A stretch of 16,254 bases of DNA from Actinomycetota bacterium (GTDB taxonomy: Bacteria; Actinomycetota; Actinomycetes; Nanopelagicales; Nanopelagicaceae), in assembly GCA_029978425.1 (NCBI GenBank), contig JAPOJL010000009.1, forward strand, positions 1 through 16,254, in the 5' to 3' direction. This document shows, one piece after another, positions 1 to 7,996 of this stretch; position 1 is the first letter of the stretch; every line of letters begins with the position of its first letter. The notes under the pieces were generated by a model. It was not told the origin of the DNA. It was given only the letters and a program-made list of their open reading frames with translations, and did no database searches. The translations under genes and the position numbers were made by a program.

Positions 1-250
1 CTTTGATGCGGTTCAAATCATTAGTGAAGGCAGAATTCAAATACTGCAAAGCACCCACACCCGAGACCATGGCCTTGCCAAGGTGCGAAACATCAAAGAG
101 TCCAACCGTTTCGCGAACTGCGCGATGCTCATTGAGAACGCCACCACCGGAGAGTGCGGGATATTCAATAGGCATCTCCCAACCGCCGAAGTCTGCAAGT
201 TTGGCCCCAGCGTCAAGGTGGAATTGGTGTAATGGCGAATATTTGCTCAC
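1..250 (-). CDS. gcvT: Aminomethyltransferase (glycine cleavage T protein), N-terminal part
   Basis: GcvT takes the aminomethyl group from lipoylated H protein and makes methylene-tetrahydrofolate and ammonia. Only the first 83 codons are in the window; the gene continues past the left edge. Reading down from a GTG at 250-248 gives [17 protein letters not shown], then [10 protein letters not shown], a central [19 protein letters not shown] and [13 protein letters not shown]. These are hallmark N-terminal GcvT motifs (the W-x-MP-xxY and [10 protein letters not shown] blocks). The GTG start is chosen because the protein begins there as in the family, and because a TAGGTT -10 box lies exactly 6 nt upstream, pointing to a leaderless mRNA. 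No Shine-Dalgarno lies at a normal distance. It is divergent from pepA with 17 bp between start codons. The same pairing (gcvT minus, leucyl aminopeptidase plus) is known in mycobacteria. The plus-strand reading frame over this region is a shadow. Confidence 0.93.
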   Translation of the reverse strand, partial: MSKYSPLHQFHLDAGAKLADFGGWEMPIEYPALSGGGVLNEHRAVRETVGLFDVSHLGKAMVSGVGALQYLNSAFTNDLNRIK

Positions 251-262
251 TCCAATAACCTA
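251..262 (-). promoter_or_regulatory. Leaderless promoter -10 of gcvT
   Basis: On the minus strand TAGGTT (262-257) is followed by attgga and then the GTG start of gcvT. TANNNT placed 6 nt before the start codon is the usual actinobacterial leaderless arrangement. No convincing -35 is visible. The hexamer overlaps the pepA -10 on the other strand by five bases. Confidence 0.65.
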
Positions 263-267
263 GCCCA
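256..267 (+). promoter_or_regulatory. Leaderless promoter -10 of pepA
   Basis: TAACCT (256-261) is followed by agccca and the ATG of pepA at 268, the same 6-nt spacing as for gcvT on the other strand. The shared core TAACCTA reads TAGGTTA in reverse, so it fits TANNNTA on both strands. Predicted start points are 268 (plus) and 250 (minus), 18 bp apart. Confidence 0.65.
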
Positions 268-1779
268 ATGCCCTCAATTCGTGCGACTGATAGCTCTGTT
301 ATTGATGATGTCCTTGTCATCGGATTTTCGAAATCATCAGGAGGTTCCAAGAAATCTCCTCAATTCAATCTGCACAGCGGTGATCTCAAGGTAGATGTCT
401 CATCACTTCTTGAAGCACTTGACGATTTAGGTGCTTCTGGCGCTGCTGATGAAGTAATTAAATTGCCGGGCCGCGCCTCGAAATTGATCGTTCTTACTGG
501 ACTCGGCCAGGCGCCATCCAACAATCGATTTGCGCACGAAACGCTACGTCGAGCTGCCGGCGCAGCTGCGAGAAATTTAGCGGGACACTCATCTGCAACC
601 TTTGCACTTCCACACTCCAATCTTGAAGAGTTTGCCGCAATCTCCGAGGGAGCGCTACTAGGCGCATATACCTTCGATGAGTTCCGCGGAACTTCAAAAG
701 CCGATCGAAAGTCTCCACTCGGAAAGATTTCGATTTATAGCAAGAGTGCAAAAAAGAGCGAATACACAAAATCTCTTCGTCGTAGCGAAATAGTCGCAAA
801 GTACACATTCATCGTTCGTGACCTCATTAACACTCCTCCAAGCCACCTCACGCCTGATTCATTTACACAACGTTTCAAGAAACTTGCTGCAGGTTCTGGT
901 GTGAAAGTTGAGATTCTCAACGATACGCAGCTGCGCAAACTTGGTTACGGTGGAATTATCGGAGTGGGACAAGGTTCAGCTAATCCACCTCGTCTACTTC
1001 ATCTCTCTTACACGCCAAAGAAGAAAAATGTAAAACGATATGCGCTCGTCGGGAAAGGCATCACTTTTGATACCGGTGGACTGGCACTTAAGCCAGCACA
1101 AGGCATGGAAGCGATGAAATCAGATATGAGCGGCGCTGCTGCAGTTTCTGCTGCAGCCCTTGCGATTGCAGAATTAGGATTGCCCATCGCAATTGATGCT
1201 TGGGCTCCACTTGCCGAAAATATGGTGAGCGATACTGCAACTCGTCCAAGTGACATCATCACCATCTATGGCGGAAAGACTGTAGAAGTTCTCAATCCCG
1301 ATGCTGAAGGTCGACTTGTTCTTGCTGATGCGATGATGAAAGCCGCAGAGGTTGGCAAGAAAGCTGGCGGACTTGATGGGCTCGTTGATGTTGCAACTCT
1401 CACTGGTGCTCAAGTTGTTGCGTTAGGAACTCGCACGAGCGCAGTCATGACAAATAATCAAGAGTTCTCCGATACATTCCTAAAAATTGCGCAATCAACT
1501 GGCGAACAATTCTGGCCGATGCCGCTACCCGAAGAGCTTCGCGCCTCTCTTGACTCACCTGTTGCAGATATCGCAAATATTGGAGATCGCATGGGTGGCA
1601 TGTTGGTTGCTGGACTCTTCCTCAAGGAATTTGTGGCTCCAGAACTACCATGGCTCCATCTCGATATTGCAGGTCCCGCATATAACGATGCAAAGCCTCA
1701 CGGATATACCCCGGTGGGCGGAACAGGTGTCGCACTTCGCACTCTCGTCGCGCTGGCGGAGTCCATGGCATCTCGCTGA
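268..1779 (+). CDS. pepA: Leucyl aminopeptidase, M17 family
   Basis: Cytosolic di-metal aminopeptidase that removes N-terminal residues from peptides during protein turnover. At 503 aa it has normal family length. The variable N-terminal macro-like domain covers about residues 1-170 and the catalytic domain the rest. Visible catalytic elements are VGKGITFDTGG with K263 and D268, KPAQGMEAMKSDMSGAAA with K275 and D286, and NPDAEGRL with D345, E347 and R349. These match the metal ligands and bicarbonate-binding arginine of the family. The usual NTDAEGRL signature has Pro in place of Thr here. The ATG at 268 is supported by a -10 box 6 nt upstream and implies a leaderless mRNA. It heads a plus-strand run: lpd follows after 49 nt with no terminator visible. 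Mycobacterial pepB occupies the same place beside the E2 gene. Confidence 0.95.
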   Translation: MPSIRATDSSVIDDVLVIGFSKSSGGSKKSPQFNLHSGDLKVDVSSLLEALDDLGASGAADEVIKLPGRASKLIVLTGLGQAPSNNRFAHETLRRAAGAAARNLAGHSSATFALPHSNLEEFAAISEGALLGAYTFDEFRGTSKADRKSPLGKISIYSKSAKKSEYTKSLRRSEIVAKYTFIVRDLINTPPSHLTPDSFTQRFKKLAAGSGVKVEILNDTQLRKLGYGGIIGVGQGSANPPRLLHLSYTPKKKNVKRYALVGKGITFDTGGLALKPAQGMEAMKSDMSGAAAVSAAALAIAELGLPIAIDAWAPLAENMVSDTATRPSDIITIYGGKTVEVLNPDAEGRLVLADAMMKAAEVGKKAGGLDGLVDVATLTGAQVVALGTRTSAVMTNNQEFSDTFLKIAQSTGEQFWPMPLPEELRASLDSPVADIANIGDRMGGMLVAGLFLKEFVAPELPWLHLDIAGPAYNDAKPHGYTPVGGTGVALRTLVALAESMASR

Positions 1780-1816
1780 TGCTGGCAGGATAGGGCCATA
1801 GAAATTTCAATGATCT

Positions 1817-1822
1817 GCGAGG
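1817..1822 (+). promoter_or_regulatory. Ribosome binding site of lpd, decides the start
   Basis: GCGAGG lies 6 nt before GTG 1829. It would abut the upstream in-frame TTG at 1823, so GTG 1829 is the better start. Confidence 0.6.
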
Positions 1823-1828
1823 TTGATT

Positions 1829-3196
1829 GTGGCGAACTTTGATCTAGTAGTACTCGGCGGCGGAAGCGGCGGTTATGCGTGTGCGCTTCGAGCGGCTCAA
1901 CTTGGTCTCAGCGTTGTATTGATTGAGAAAGACAAGTTAGGTGGCACCTGTTTACACCGCGGCTGTATTCCCACAAAAGCCCTCCTTCACGCGGGTGAAA
2001 TAGCAGATGGCGCTCGTCATGCCTCAGAGTTTGGAGTGAAAGCTGAATTCCATTCTATGGATATGGTCGCAGTGAATGCTTATAAAGATGGCGTTATCAC
2101 CAAGCTTCACAAAGGACTGCAAGGCTTAGTGAAATCCCGCAATATCACTTATGTTGAAGGTTCCGGAAAGTTAGTCTCGCGCGACACCGTTGAAGTCAAT
2201 GGTGAGAAATACACCGGAAAAAATGTCGTTCTTGCAACTGGCTCATATGCCAAATCTCTGCCTGGTCTCGAGGTTGATGGAAAAACCATCGTCACAAGTG
2301 ATCACGCCATGCACATGACCCATGTACCTAAATCTGTCATCGTTCTTGGCGGTGGCGTTATCGGATGCGAATTTGCATCGGTATGGAAATCTTTTGGCGC
2401 GGACGTCACGATTATTGAAGCGCTTCCTCACCTTGTGGCGCTAGAAGATGAATCCTCAAGCAAGCAGTTAGAGCGCGCGTTCCGTAAACGCGGTATCAAC
2501 TTTGAACTTGGCACAAAGTTTAAGAGCGCTACAAAGAGCGGCAAAGGTGTCACCGTAACTTTGGAAGATGGGAAGAATTTTGAAGCTGAACTACTTCTCG
2601 TTGCTGTAGGTCGCGGACCTGTTTCAAATGGCCTTGGCTATGAAGAGCAAGGCATCAAGATGGAGCGCGGATACATTCTCGTTGACAATAAGTGCCGCAC
2701 TAATATTCCAGGCATTTGGGCGGTCGGAGACTTGATTCCAACGCTTCAACTCGCTCATGTCGGATTTGGCGAAGGCATACTTGTTGCTGAAGAAATTGCA
2801 GGTTTAAATCCGCGTCCAATTAATTATGACGGCGTTCCTCGTGTTACATATTCTGAACCTGAAGTTGCTTCAGTGGGGCTCACTACTGCTGCGGCTAAAG
2901 CACAAGGCTATGACGTCGTTGAGTTGAATTATGATTTGGCAGGAAATGGAAAAGCACAGATTCTCAAAACTGCTGGATCGGTAAAACTGGTCTCTCAAAA
3001 AGGTGGACCCGTTCTGGGAATTCATATGGTGGGCTCTCGCGTTGGCGAACTACTCGCCGAAGCCCAACTCATCTTTAACTGGCAAGCAGATGCCGCTGAT
3101 GTTGCACCTCTTATTCACGCTCACCCAACACTCTCAGAAGCCATGGGAGAAGCGCATCTCGCGTTGGCTGGAAAACCACTTCATGCGCATGGATAA
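1829..3196 (+). CDS. lpdA: Dihydrolipoamide dehydrogenase (E3)
   Basis: FAD flavoenzyme that reoxidises dihydrolipoyl groups of 2-oxoacid dehydrogenases and the glycine cleavage H protein, reducing NAD. From GTG 1829 it has 455 residues, normal for the family. Residues 9-15 (LGGGSGG) form the FAD dinucleotide fold. The redox disulfide is C41 and C46 in GGTCLHRGCIPTK. A second Rossmann motif, VLGGGVIGCEF, near residue 175 binds NAD. The second FAD motif IWAVGDL follows, and HAHPTLSE near the C-terminus supplies the catalytic H432/E437 pair. This is the full E3 set, distinguishing it from mercuric or glutathione reductases. The E2 gene starts 45 nt downstream, so E3 and E2 are probably co-transcribed. 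A 2-codon longer TTG start at 1823 is possible but poorly placed against the ribosome binding site. Confidence 0.95.
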   Translation: MANFDLVVLGGGSGGYACALRAAQLGLSVVLIEKDKLGGTCLHRGCIPTKALLHAGEIADGARHASEFGVKAEFHSMDMVAVNAYKDGVITKLHKGLQGLVKSRNITYVEGSGKLVSRDTVEVNGEKYTGKNVVLATGSYAKSLPGLEVDGKTIVTSDHAMHMTHVPKSVIVLGGGVIGCEFASVWKSFGADVTIIEALPHLVALEDESSSKQLERAFRKRGINFELGTKFKSATKSGKGVTVTLEDGKNFEAELLLVAVGRGPVSNGLGYEEQGIKMERGYILVDNKCRTNIPGIWAVGDLIPTLQLAHVGFGEGILVAEEIAGLNPRPINYDGVPRVTYSEPEVASVGLTTAAAKAQGYDVVELNYDLAGNGKAQILKTAGSVKLVSQKGGPVLGIHMVGSRVGELLAEAQLIFNWQADAADVAPLIHAHPTLSEAMGEAHLALAGKPLHAHG

Positions 3197-3229
3197 TCGG
3201 GCCCTGTTCATCACTGACGTAAACGGATC

Positions 3230-3233
3230 GGAG
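3230..3233 (+). promoter_or_regulatory. Ribosome binding site of the E2 gene
   Basis: GGAG lies 8 nt before ATG 3242, which supports that start. Confidence 0.55.
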
Positions 3234-3241
3234 AAATAGCA

Positions 3242-4945
3242 ATGACTTTCTCAGTCAAGATGCCTGCTCTCGGTGAGAGCGTTACTGAGGGAACCGTTAC
3301 GCGTTGGCTCAAAGCCGAAGGCGATAACGTCGCACTTGATGAACCATTACTCGAAGTTTCAACAGATAAAGTCGATACTGAAATTCCATCTCCTGCCGCG
3401 GGAGTTCTACAAAAGATTCTGGTCGCTGTCGATAGCGTTGCGCCAGTAGGAGCAGAACTTGCTCTTATCGCTGATGGTGCATCAGCTCCTGCAACACCAG
3501 CTGCCCCACAAGTTTCAACACCAGCACCAACTCCGACTCCAGCGCCCGTTGCTGCTGCACCTGTCAGCGCTCCACAACCCACAACGACATCTGGAAACGC
3601 AACACCCGTTGTTATGCCAGCTCTTGGTGAATCTGTAACAGAAGGAACTGTTACCCGCTGGCTGAAGAAAGTTGGCGAAACGGTCAATGTTGATGAAGCG
3701 CTACTCGAAGTTTCAACAGATAAAGTCGACACTGAAATTCCATCTCCTGCATCAGGAGTCTTGCTCTCTATCGATGTTCCCGTGGATTCCACTGTTGCAG
3801 TCGGAACTCGTCTGGCATCTATTGGCGCCTCTGGATCTGCGCCGGTTGCAGCTCCGGTAACTCCACCTGCTCCACCAGTTGCTACACCAGTTGTCGCTCC
3901 AGTTGCCACACCTAAGGCAGTCCCAACTCCACCGCAGACACCACCACCACTTGTTCCCAAGCCTGTTGCTGCATCTCCGGCTCCTTCACCAGCTAAAGGT
4001 TCATCCGTTCTTGATGATTCATATGTAACTCCCATCGTGCGCAAACTTGCTGCGGAAAATGGCGTTGATCTTTCACGGGTAAAAGGAACTGGCGTCGGAG
4101 GAAGAATTCGCAAAGAGGATGTTCTCGCTGCTGTCGCACGCCCAAGTGCACCTGCAGCTGCTCCAACGGTTTCATCACCGTCGACTCCAAGCGCTCCTCG
4201 CGCGGCAGCGCCAGTAGCTGTATCACCACTTCGCGGCACAACCGTCACGATGTCACGTCTCCGTAAAGTTATTGCGGCGCGAATGCTGGAATCTCTTCAG
4301 GTCAGCGCACAACTCACCACGGTCATTGAAGTCGATATCACCAAGATTGCGCGTCTGCGGGAAAAGGCGAAAGCAAGTTTTGAAGCGCGCGAAGGCGTCA
4401 AGCTCACATTCCTCCCATTCTTTGCAGTTGCAGTGTGTGAAGCGTTGAAACAACACCCTGTTGTTAATGCCTCTGTTGAAGGCGAACAAATTACCTACCA
4501 CGGTGCTGAACATCTAGGAATCGCAGTCGATACCGATCGTGGACTCCTTGTTCCCGTTATCAAGGATGCTGGCGATCTCAATATGGGCGGTATCGCTCGT
4601 CGCATTGTTGATGTTGCAACACGTACTCGCGATAACAAGATTTCTCCTGATGATCTTGGCGGTGGAACATTCACCATCACAAATACTGGGTCTCGTGGTG
4701 CGCTCTTTGATACTCCCATCATCAATCAACCTCAGGTTGCAATTCTTGGAGTTGGCGCAGTCGTCAAACGCCCAATGGTTGTCAAAGGTGAAGATGGCGG
4801 AGAAACGATTGCTATTCGCTCCATGGTCTATCTCGCACTCTCGTACGATCACCGCATCGTTGATGGCGCAGATGCTGCTCGATTCTTAGGAACGCTCAAG
4901 GAGCGACTTGAAGAAGGTCGTTTTGAATCTGATCTAGGACTCTAA
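3242..4945 (+). CDS. sucB: 2-oxoacid dehydrogenase E2, dihydrolipoamide acyltransferase, two lipoyl domains
   Basis: The 567-aa core subunit of a 2-oxoacid dehydrogenase complex moves acyl groups from E1 to CoA. Domains in order: lipoyl domain 1 (about 1-78, lipoyl Lys K43 in [12 protein letters not shown]); Ala/Pro/Thr linker; lipoyl domain 2 (about 122-197, K161 in the same motif); long Ala/Pro/Val linker; peripheral-subunit-binding domain (about 260-297, [10 protein letters not shown] and [14 protein letters not shown]); linker; catalytic domain (about 330-567) with active-site H537 and D541 in SYDHRIVDG. Actinobacterial annotations usually call it SucB. Many actinobacteria carry the oxoglutarate E2 activity in a fused E1 protein, so this subunit may serve mainly pyruvate dehydrogenase (DlaT/AceF-like); the sequence does not settle the substrate. 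E3 is just upstream and lipB/lipA lie downstream. The stop overlaps the next start as TAATG. Confidence 0.94.
   Translation: MTFSVKMPALGESVTEGTVTRWLKAEGDNVALDEPLLEVSTDKVDTEIPSPAAGVLQKILVAVDSVAPVGAELALIADGASAPATPAAPQVSTPAPTPTPAPVAAAPVSAPQPTTTSGNATPVVMPALGESVTEGTVTRWLKKVGETVNVDEALLEVSTDKVDTEIPSPASGVLLSIDVPVDSTVAVGTRLASIGASGSAPVAAPVTPPAPPVATPVVAPVATPKAVPTPPQTPPPLVPKPVAASPAPSPAKGSSVLDDSYVTPIVRKLAAENGVDLSRVKGTGVGGRIRKEDVLAAVARPSAPAAAPTVSSPSTPSAPRAAAPVAVSPLRGTTVTMSRLRKVIAARMLESLQVSAQLTTVIEVDITKIARLREKAKASFEAREGVKLTFLPFFAVAVCEALKQHPVVNASVEGEQITYHGAEHLGIAVDTDRGLLVPVIKDAGDLNMGGIARRIVDVATRTRDNKISPDDLGGGTFTITNTGSRGALFDTPIINQPQVAILGVGAVVKRPMVVKGEDGGETIAIRSMVYLALSYDHRIVDGADAARFLGTLKERLEEGRFESDLGL
3348..3396 (+). 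repeat. 49-bp internal repeat, copy 1 (lipoyl-lysine region)
   Basis: This matches 3702-3750 at 48 of 49 positions; the only difference is T3376 against C3730, which is synonymous. It encodes the lipoyl-lysine loop of domain 1. Confidence 0.9.
3702..3750 (+). repeat. 49-bp internal repeat, copy 2 (lipoyl-lysine region)
   Basis: Second copy, 354 bp (118 codons) after the first, in lipoyl domain 2. The flanking DNA encodes identical residues too ([18 protein letters not shown]) but differs at about 14 synonymous positions. Confidence 0.9.
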
Positions 4946-5838
4946 TGTCTCTCCCCCAAAGAATTGCCGTGACCGGCGCCTCGGGACTTATTGGAACTGC
5001 GCTGATTGGCCATCTCAAATCCGAAGGTCATACCGTCCAGAAATTAGTTAGACGCCCCGTCGTCTCACCTGATGAAGTCTCGTGGGATCCACGCACGGGA
5101 AATGTAGATCTTGCTCCCCTTGAAGGAGTCGATGCGATCATTCATCTTGCTGGCGCAAATGTTGGAGATAAACGATGGACCAAGAAATATCGCGCTGAAA
5201 TTCTTAATTCACGGCTTTTAGGCACAACTGCAATCTCTCATGCGGTATCCCAACTGAAGCCACAAGTATTCATCTCATCCAGCGCGATTGGTTGGTATGG
5301 AGAAACCGGTAACCGAGCCGTAACGGAGAACGATCGCCCAGGTGATGATTTTCTTGCAGCAGTCTGCAAAGAATGGGAAGCGGCTGCTGATCTCGCTACC
5401 GATACGCGAGTAGTAAAGATTCGCACCGGTCTGGTACTGGATCCCACTGGTGGTGCGCTCGGAAAGATGTTGCCACTCTTTAAGTTCGGACTCGGCGGAA
5501 AGCTAGGAAATGGCAAACAGTGGTGGTCGTGGATCACTTTGCATGATCACATCCGGGCAATCTGTTACCTCTTAGAGAAACCGATCGAAGGCGCGGTTAA
5601 TTTAACTTCTCCTAATCCCGCAACTAATCAGGAATTTACCTCGGCTCTGGCGCGCGCCATGCACCGACCAGCGCTCTTCCCCGTTCCGTCGTTTGCTCTC
5701 AAGATTGCATTGGGTGGTTTCTCAACTGAAATTCTTGGCTCAAAGAAAGTTATTCCACAAAAACTCAACGATGCTGGTTTTAGTTTTGATTACCCGCATA
5801 TCGCTCCGGCGCTTTCTGCACTTATTGATCAGCAATAA
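4945..5838 (+). CDS. TIGR01777 family NAD(P)-dependent epimerase-like protein
   Basis: A 297-aa extended short-chain dehydrogenase-like protein. The N-terminal Rossmann motif is VTGASGLIG (residues 9-17). VDAIIHLAGANVGDKRW follows, then ISSSAIGWYGETG in the position of the catalytic Ser/Tyr region, and EWEAAAD after it. The C-terminal part (KIALGGFSTEILGSKKVIP and onward) is the DUF1731 tail typical of TIGR01777. No physiological reaction is firmly known for the family; the E. coli relative is YfcH. Its ATG overlaps the E2 stop by one base (TAATG), and AGGA lies 7 nt upstream inside the E2 gene, so it is translationally coupled to E2. The same adjacency is seen in mycobacteria (Rv2215-Rv2216), hinting at a link to the complex, but no role is proven. 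Its 3' end overlaps the convergent FAD gene by 17 bp. Confidence 0.9.
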   Translation: MSLPQRIAVTGASGLIGTALIGHLKSEGHTVQKLVRRPVVSPDEVSWDPRTGNVDLAPLEGVDAIIHLAGANVGDKRWTKKYRAEILNSRLLGTTAISHAVSQLKPQVFISSSAIGWYGETGNRAVTENDRPGDDFLAAVCKEWEAAADLATDTRVVKIRTGLVLDPTGGALGKMLPLFKFGLGGKLGNGKQWWSWITLHDHIRAICYLLEKPIEGAVNLTSPNPATNQEFTSALARAMHRPALFPVPSFALKIALGGFSTEILGSKKVIPQKLNDAGFSFDYPHIAPALSALIDQQ

Positions 5839-6976
5839 TTGCTTCCGCAACGAGACGACCGCTTAATAACGCGCCTTGTTGAGCGGGAAAAGTTCGATCA
5901 TCCCCAGCAATAAATAGTTTCTCAGACAAGCGCTGTTGGCCCTGTAATCCTTTGCCAGGCAAGTGGCGCGGCAGTGAATGCGGGATTTCATATCTCGCCA
6001 CCATTTCCATCTCTCTTTCACTGATTCCCCAAAGATCGGCCACCGCGATATCCGCCTCGGAGGCGGTGATCTCGCGGAGAATAGTTGATGAGATCAGAGA
6101 TTTACCTTCGGGTGCGTAACTGGGGGCGACATTAGAAATTACAACAGAGTTGATTAATGGTGGTTTCGTCGCCACACGTAGATGTTTGCTGGAGATGAGA
6201 TCGCTATCAATTGCGTTATACCACGTTGCAGAGTAATTCATTGCGACGATATCCCCACCCAGCAACTTCCTGCGCTGAATCGCATCAGTAGCTACCACTA
6301 TAAAGTCGCCCTTTAGTTCTCCAGTGTTGGTTAGCACCGATCCATCTTTTACCTGAATAACTTCAGAATTGAATTGAATCTCTAGATCCTTTTGTAGTGC
6401 GGTTGGAAGAGCACCAACTCCATTCTTTGGCACTCCTGGAGAACCTTGGACAAACCATCTCAAAAGTTCATGAGCCATCTCAGAAGACACGTGATCTGCG
6501 TCGGTGAGAAATACCCCATCGAGAAATCCCTTCAGAACTTTGCGATAAAAAAGTCCAGAACTCTCTAGCGCTTCACCTAAAGGTCGATCTTCGCCAGGAA
6601 AAGCTAAGAATCGAATGAAGTTGAGTTTCTCTCGCATACTTCCGGTTTCTGAGGAGAGATCACCAGGGAGGTAGCGAACGTGCTTTCGAAAATCCCCTAC
6701 TCGAAACTCCCTACCATTGATAGAGATGTCGAAACCTTTAGGAAGGGATTGCATCTGCAATTCGGGCACTATTCCGGTTTTCTGTAATTCTGAATACTTC
6801 GGATTAATGACTTGGAAACCGTGATCACAAGTAAAGCCATCAATGTAATCACTCTTGATGCGTCCACCTACGCGATCAGAGGATTCGAGAATTGTTACGT
6901 GATAATTTTTCTTGCTAAGGACTTGGGCGCAATTGAGACCCGCAAGTCCAGCACCAACGATAATGACCGAGCGCAT
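5822..6976 (-). CDS. FAD-dependent amine-oxidase/phytoene-desaturase-like oxidoreductase
   Basis: A 384-aa flavoprotein. The N-terminus has the FAD motif VIIVGAGLAGLNCA (G8, G10, G13), E31 for the ribose, then SSDRVGGRI (residues 32-40), and CDHGFQVINPKY, typical of the NAD(P)/FAD-dependent amine oxidase/desaturase superfamily. The C-terminal LFIAGDDRTFPAQQGALLSGRLVAEAI is the second FAD-contact segment. There is no signal peptide or clear membrane anchor. The substrate cannot be read from the sequence: candidates are a polyene, an amine or a lipid. It is last in a three-gene minus-strand run. Its ATG overlaps the stop of the Gfo/Idh gene as TAATG, so translation is coupled. It converges on the TIGR01777 gene with a 17-bp coding overlap and no visible terminator. 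Confidence 0.85.
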   Translation of the reverse strand: MRSVIIVGAGLAGLNCAQVLSKKNYHVTILESSDRVGGRIKSDYIDGFTCDHGFQVINPKYSELQKTGIVPELQMQSLPKGFDISINGREFRVGDFRKHVRYLPGDLSSETGSMREKLNFIRFLAFPGEDRPLGEALESSGLFYRKVLKGFLDGVFLTDADHVSSEMAHELLRWFVQGSPGVPKNGVGALPTALQKDLEIQFNSEVIQVKDGSVLTNTGELKGDFIVVATDAIQRRKLLGGDIVAMNYSATWYNAIDSDLISSKHLRVATKPPLINSVVISNVAPSYAPEGKSLISSTILREITASEADIAVADLWGISEREMEMVARYEIPHSLPRHLPGKGLQGQQRLSEKLFIAGDDRTFPAQQGALLSGRLVAEAIIADQ

Positions 6977-7989
6977 TAGCGAGTAGAAATCTCCCGAGCC
7001 TTGTCGATGAGACGAGCAACGCTCAAAGCAAAGTCACGAGATACCGGCAGTTCCGATCCAATCTCCAAACTTTCACGAACTTTGGCGTAGAAGGTTGGAT
7101 ACGAGCCTGGCTCACTTGAATAGCTGAATGAGTCGGTGCCTTTGAAGATACGTGCTTCGCTCTTAATGTCATCGCTCGGTAACCAGATTCCAGGCTTAGC
7201 TTTGAATCCTTTGCGAAGAAGCTCTTCTTGGTGATCTAACTCGCTGATAACAAGAGAACCTTTATCGCCGTTGAGCCGGAGTTTTGGACCAGGTGCTCCC
7301 ACAATGGCGCTTGCTGATAGATATGAATCCACTCCAGAATCGTGCTTGAGTACCAGCACTACATCATCATCTGCAGCGCCACGTATCTCACGAACGGAGG
7401 CATGGACTAGTTCCGCGGGGCCAAACCAATCTAGCGCCGTTGAAACTAAGTGCGTTTGAAGATCAAGTAGTAATCCTCCGCCAACTTCGAGTGAAGAATT
7501 CTCTCTCCATGCCTGCGGATTGAGCTCTGGTCTAAATCTCTCAAAACGTGAATCGCAGCGGAATACATTTCCAAGCACGCCTTCGCGCAGCGCTTTCTTT
7601 ATCGTTAACGCATCTGAATCCCAGAGTCGATTGAAGAAGACGGTAATAGGAACACCACGCATATCTGCATGATCAAAGAGCGCAAGAGTTTCGTAATAAT
7701 CACGCCCCATGGGCTTATCTACGACTGTCGCGATTCCGGCATCTATAGCAGCTTTCGCATGATCAGCGTGAACATCATTGGTGGATGCAATGACAATAAG
7801 ATCGAGATCTTCCTCAACTAATTCATCGATGGAATTGACCAAGATCGCCCCAGGAAAGTCTTGATGCGCTATTGCTTTCTTCTCGAGTGAACGAGTGCAG
7901 ATTGCGGCAACATCAAAACCGGCACTTACCAGCGTAGAAGCGTGGAAATATCGACCAGCTAAGCCGTAACCGACAATTCCTGCGCGCAT
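6976..7989 (-). CDS. Gfo/Idh/MocA family oxidoreductase
   Basis: A 337-aa NAD(P)-dependent oxidoreductase of the sugar/inositol dehydrogenase superfamily. The Rossmann motif is GIVGYGLAGRYFH (from G4), followed by VIASTNDVHADHA and the VDKPMGRD motif (D91, K92, P93), where the lysine is the usual catalytic residue (EKP in many relatives). The C-terminal substrate domain has LLLDLQTHLVSTALDWFG with D176 and H180 in the catalytic positions. The substrate is not predictable; related actinobacterial proteins are listed generically as oxidoreductases acting on sugars, inositols or biliverdin-like compounds. It starts 7 nt after the MMPL stop and its stop overlaps the next start, so it sits centrally in an apparent operon. 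No strong Shine-Dalgarno is seen before its ATG, consistent with coupling to MMPL translation. Confidence 0.88.
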   Translation of the reverse strand: MRAGIVGYGLAGRYFHASTLVSAGFDVAAICTRSLEKKAIAHQDFPGAILVNSIDELVEEDLDLIVIASTNDVHADHAKAAIDAGIATVVDKPMGRDYYETLALFDHADMRGVPITVFFNRLWDSDALTIKKALREGVLGNVFRCDSRFERFRPELNPQAWRENSSLEVGGGLLLDLQTHLVSTALDWFGPAELVHASVREIRGAADDDVVLVLKHDSGVDSYLSASAIVGAPGPKLRLNGDKGSLVISELDHQEELLRKGFKAKPGIWLPSDDIKSEARIFKGTDSFSYSSEPGSYPTFYAKVRESLEIGSELPVSRDFALSVARLIDKAREISTR

Positions 7990-7996
7990 CTAAGAA

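Noticed and set aside
3..263. 86-codon plus-strand frame at the left edge
   Set aside because: The opposite strand encodes clear GcvT motifs over the same bases.
1823..1828. TTG start for lpd two codons upstream
   Set aside because: It abuts the GCGAGG ribosome binding site, whereas GTG 1829 has correct 6-nt spacing.
3211..4248. 345-codon open frame antisense to the E2 gene
   Set aside because: It is a low-complexity Gly/Ala/Thr/Val product of the Ala/Pro linker codon pattern in E2, has no recognisable domain and covers a certain gene.
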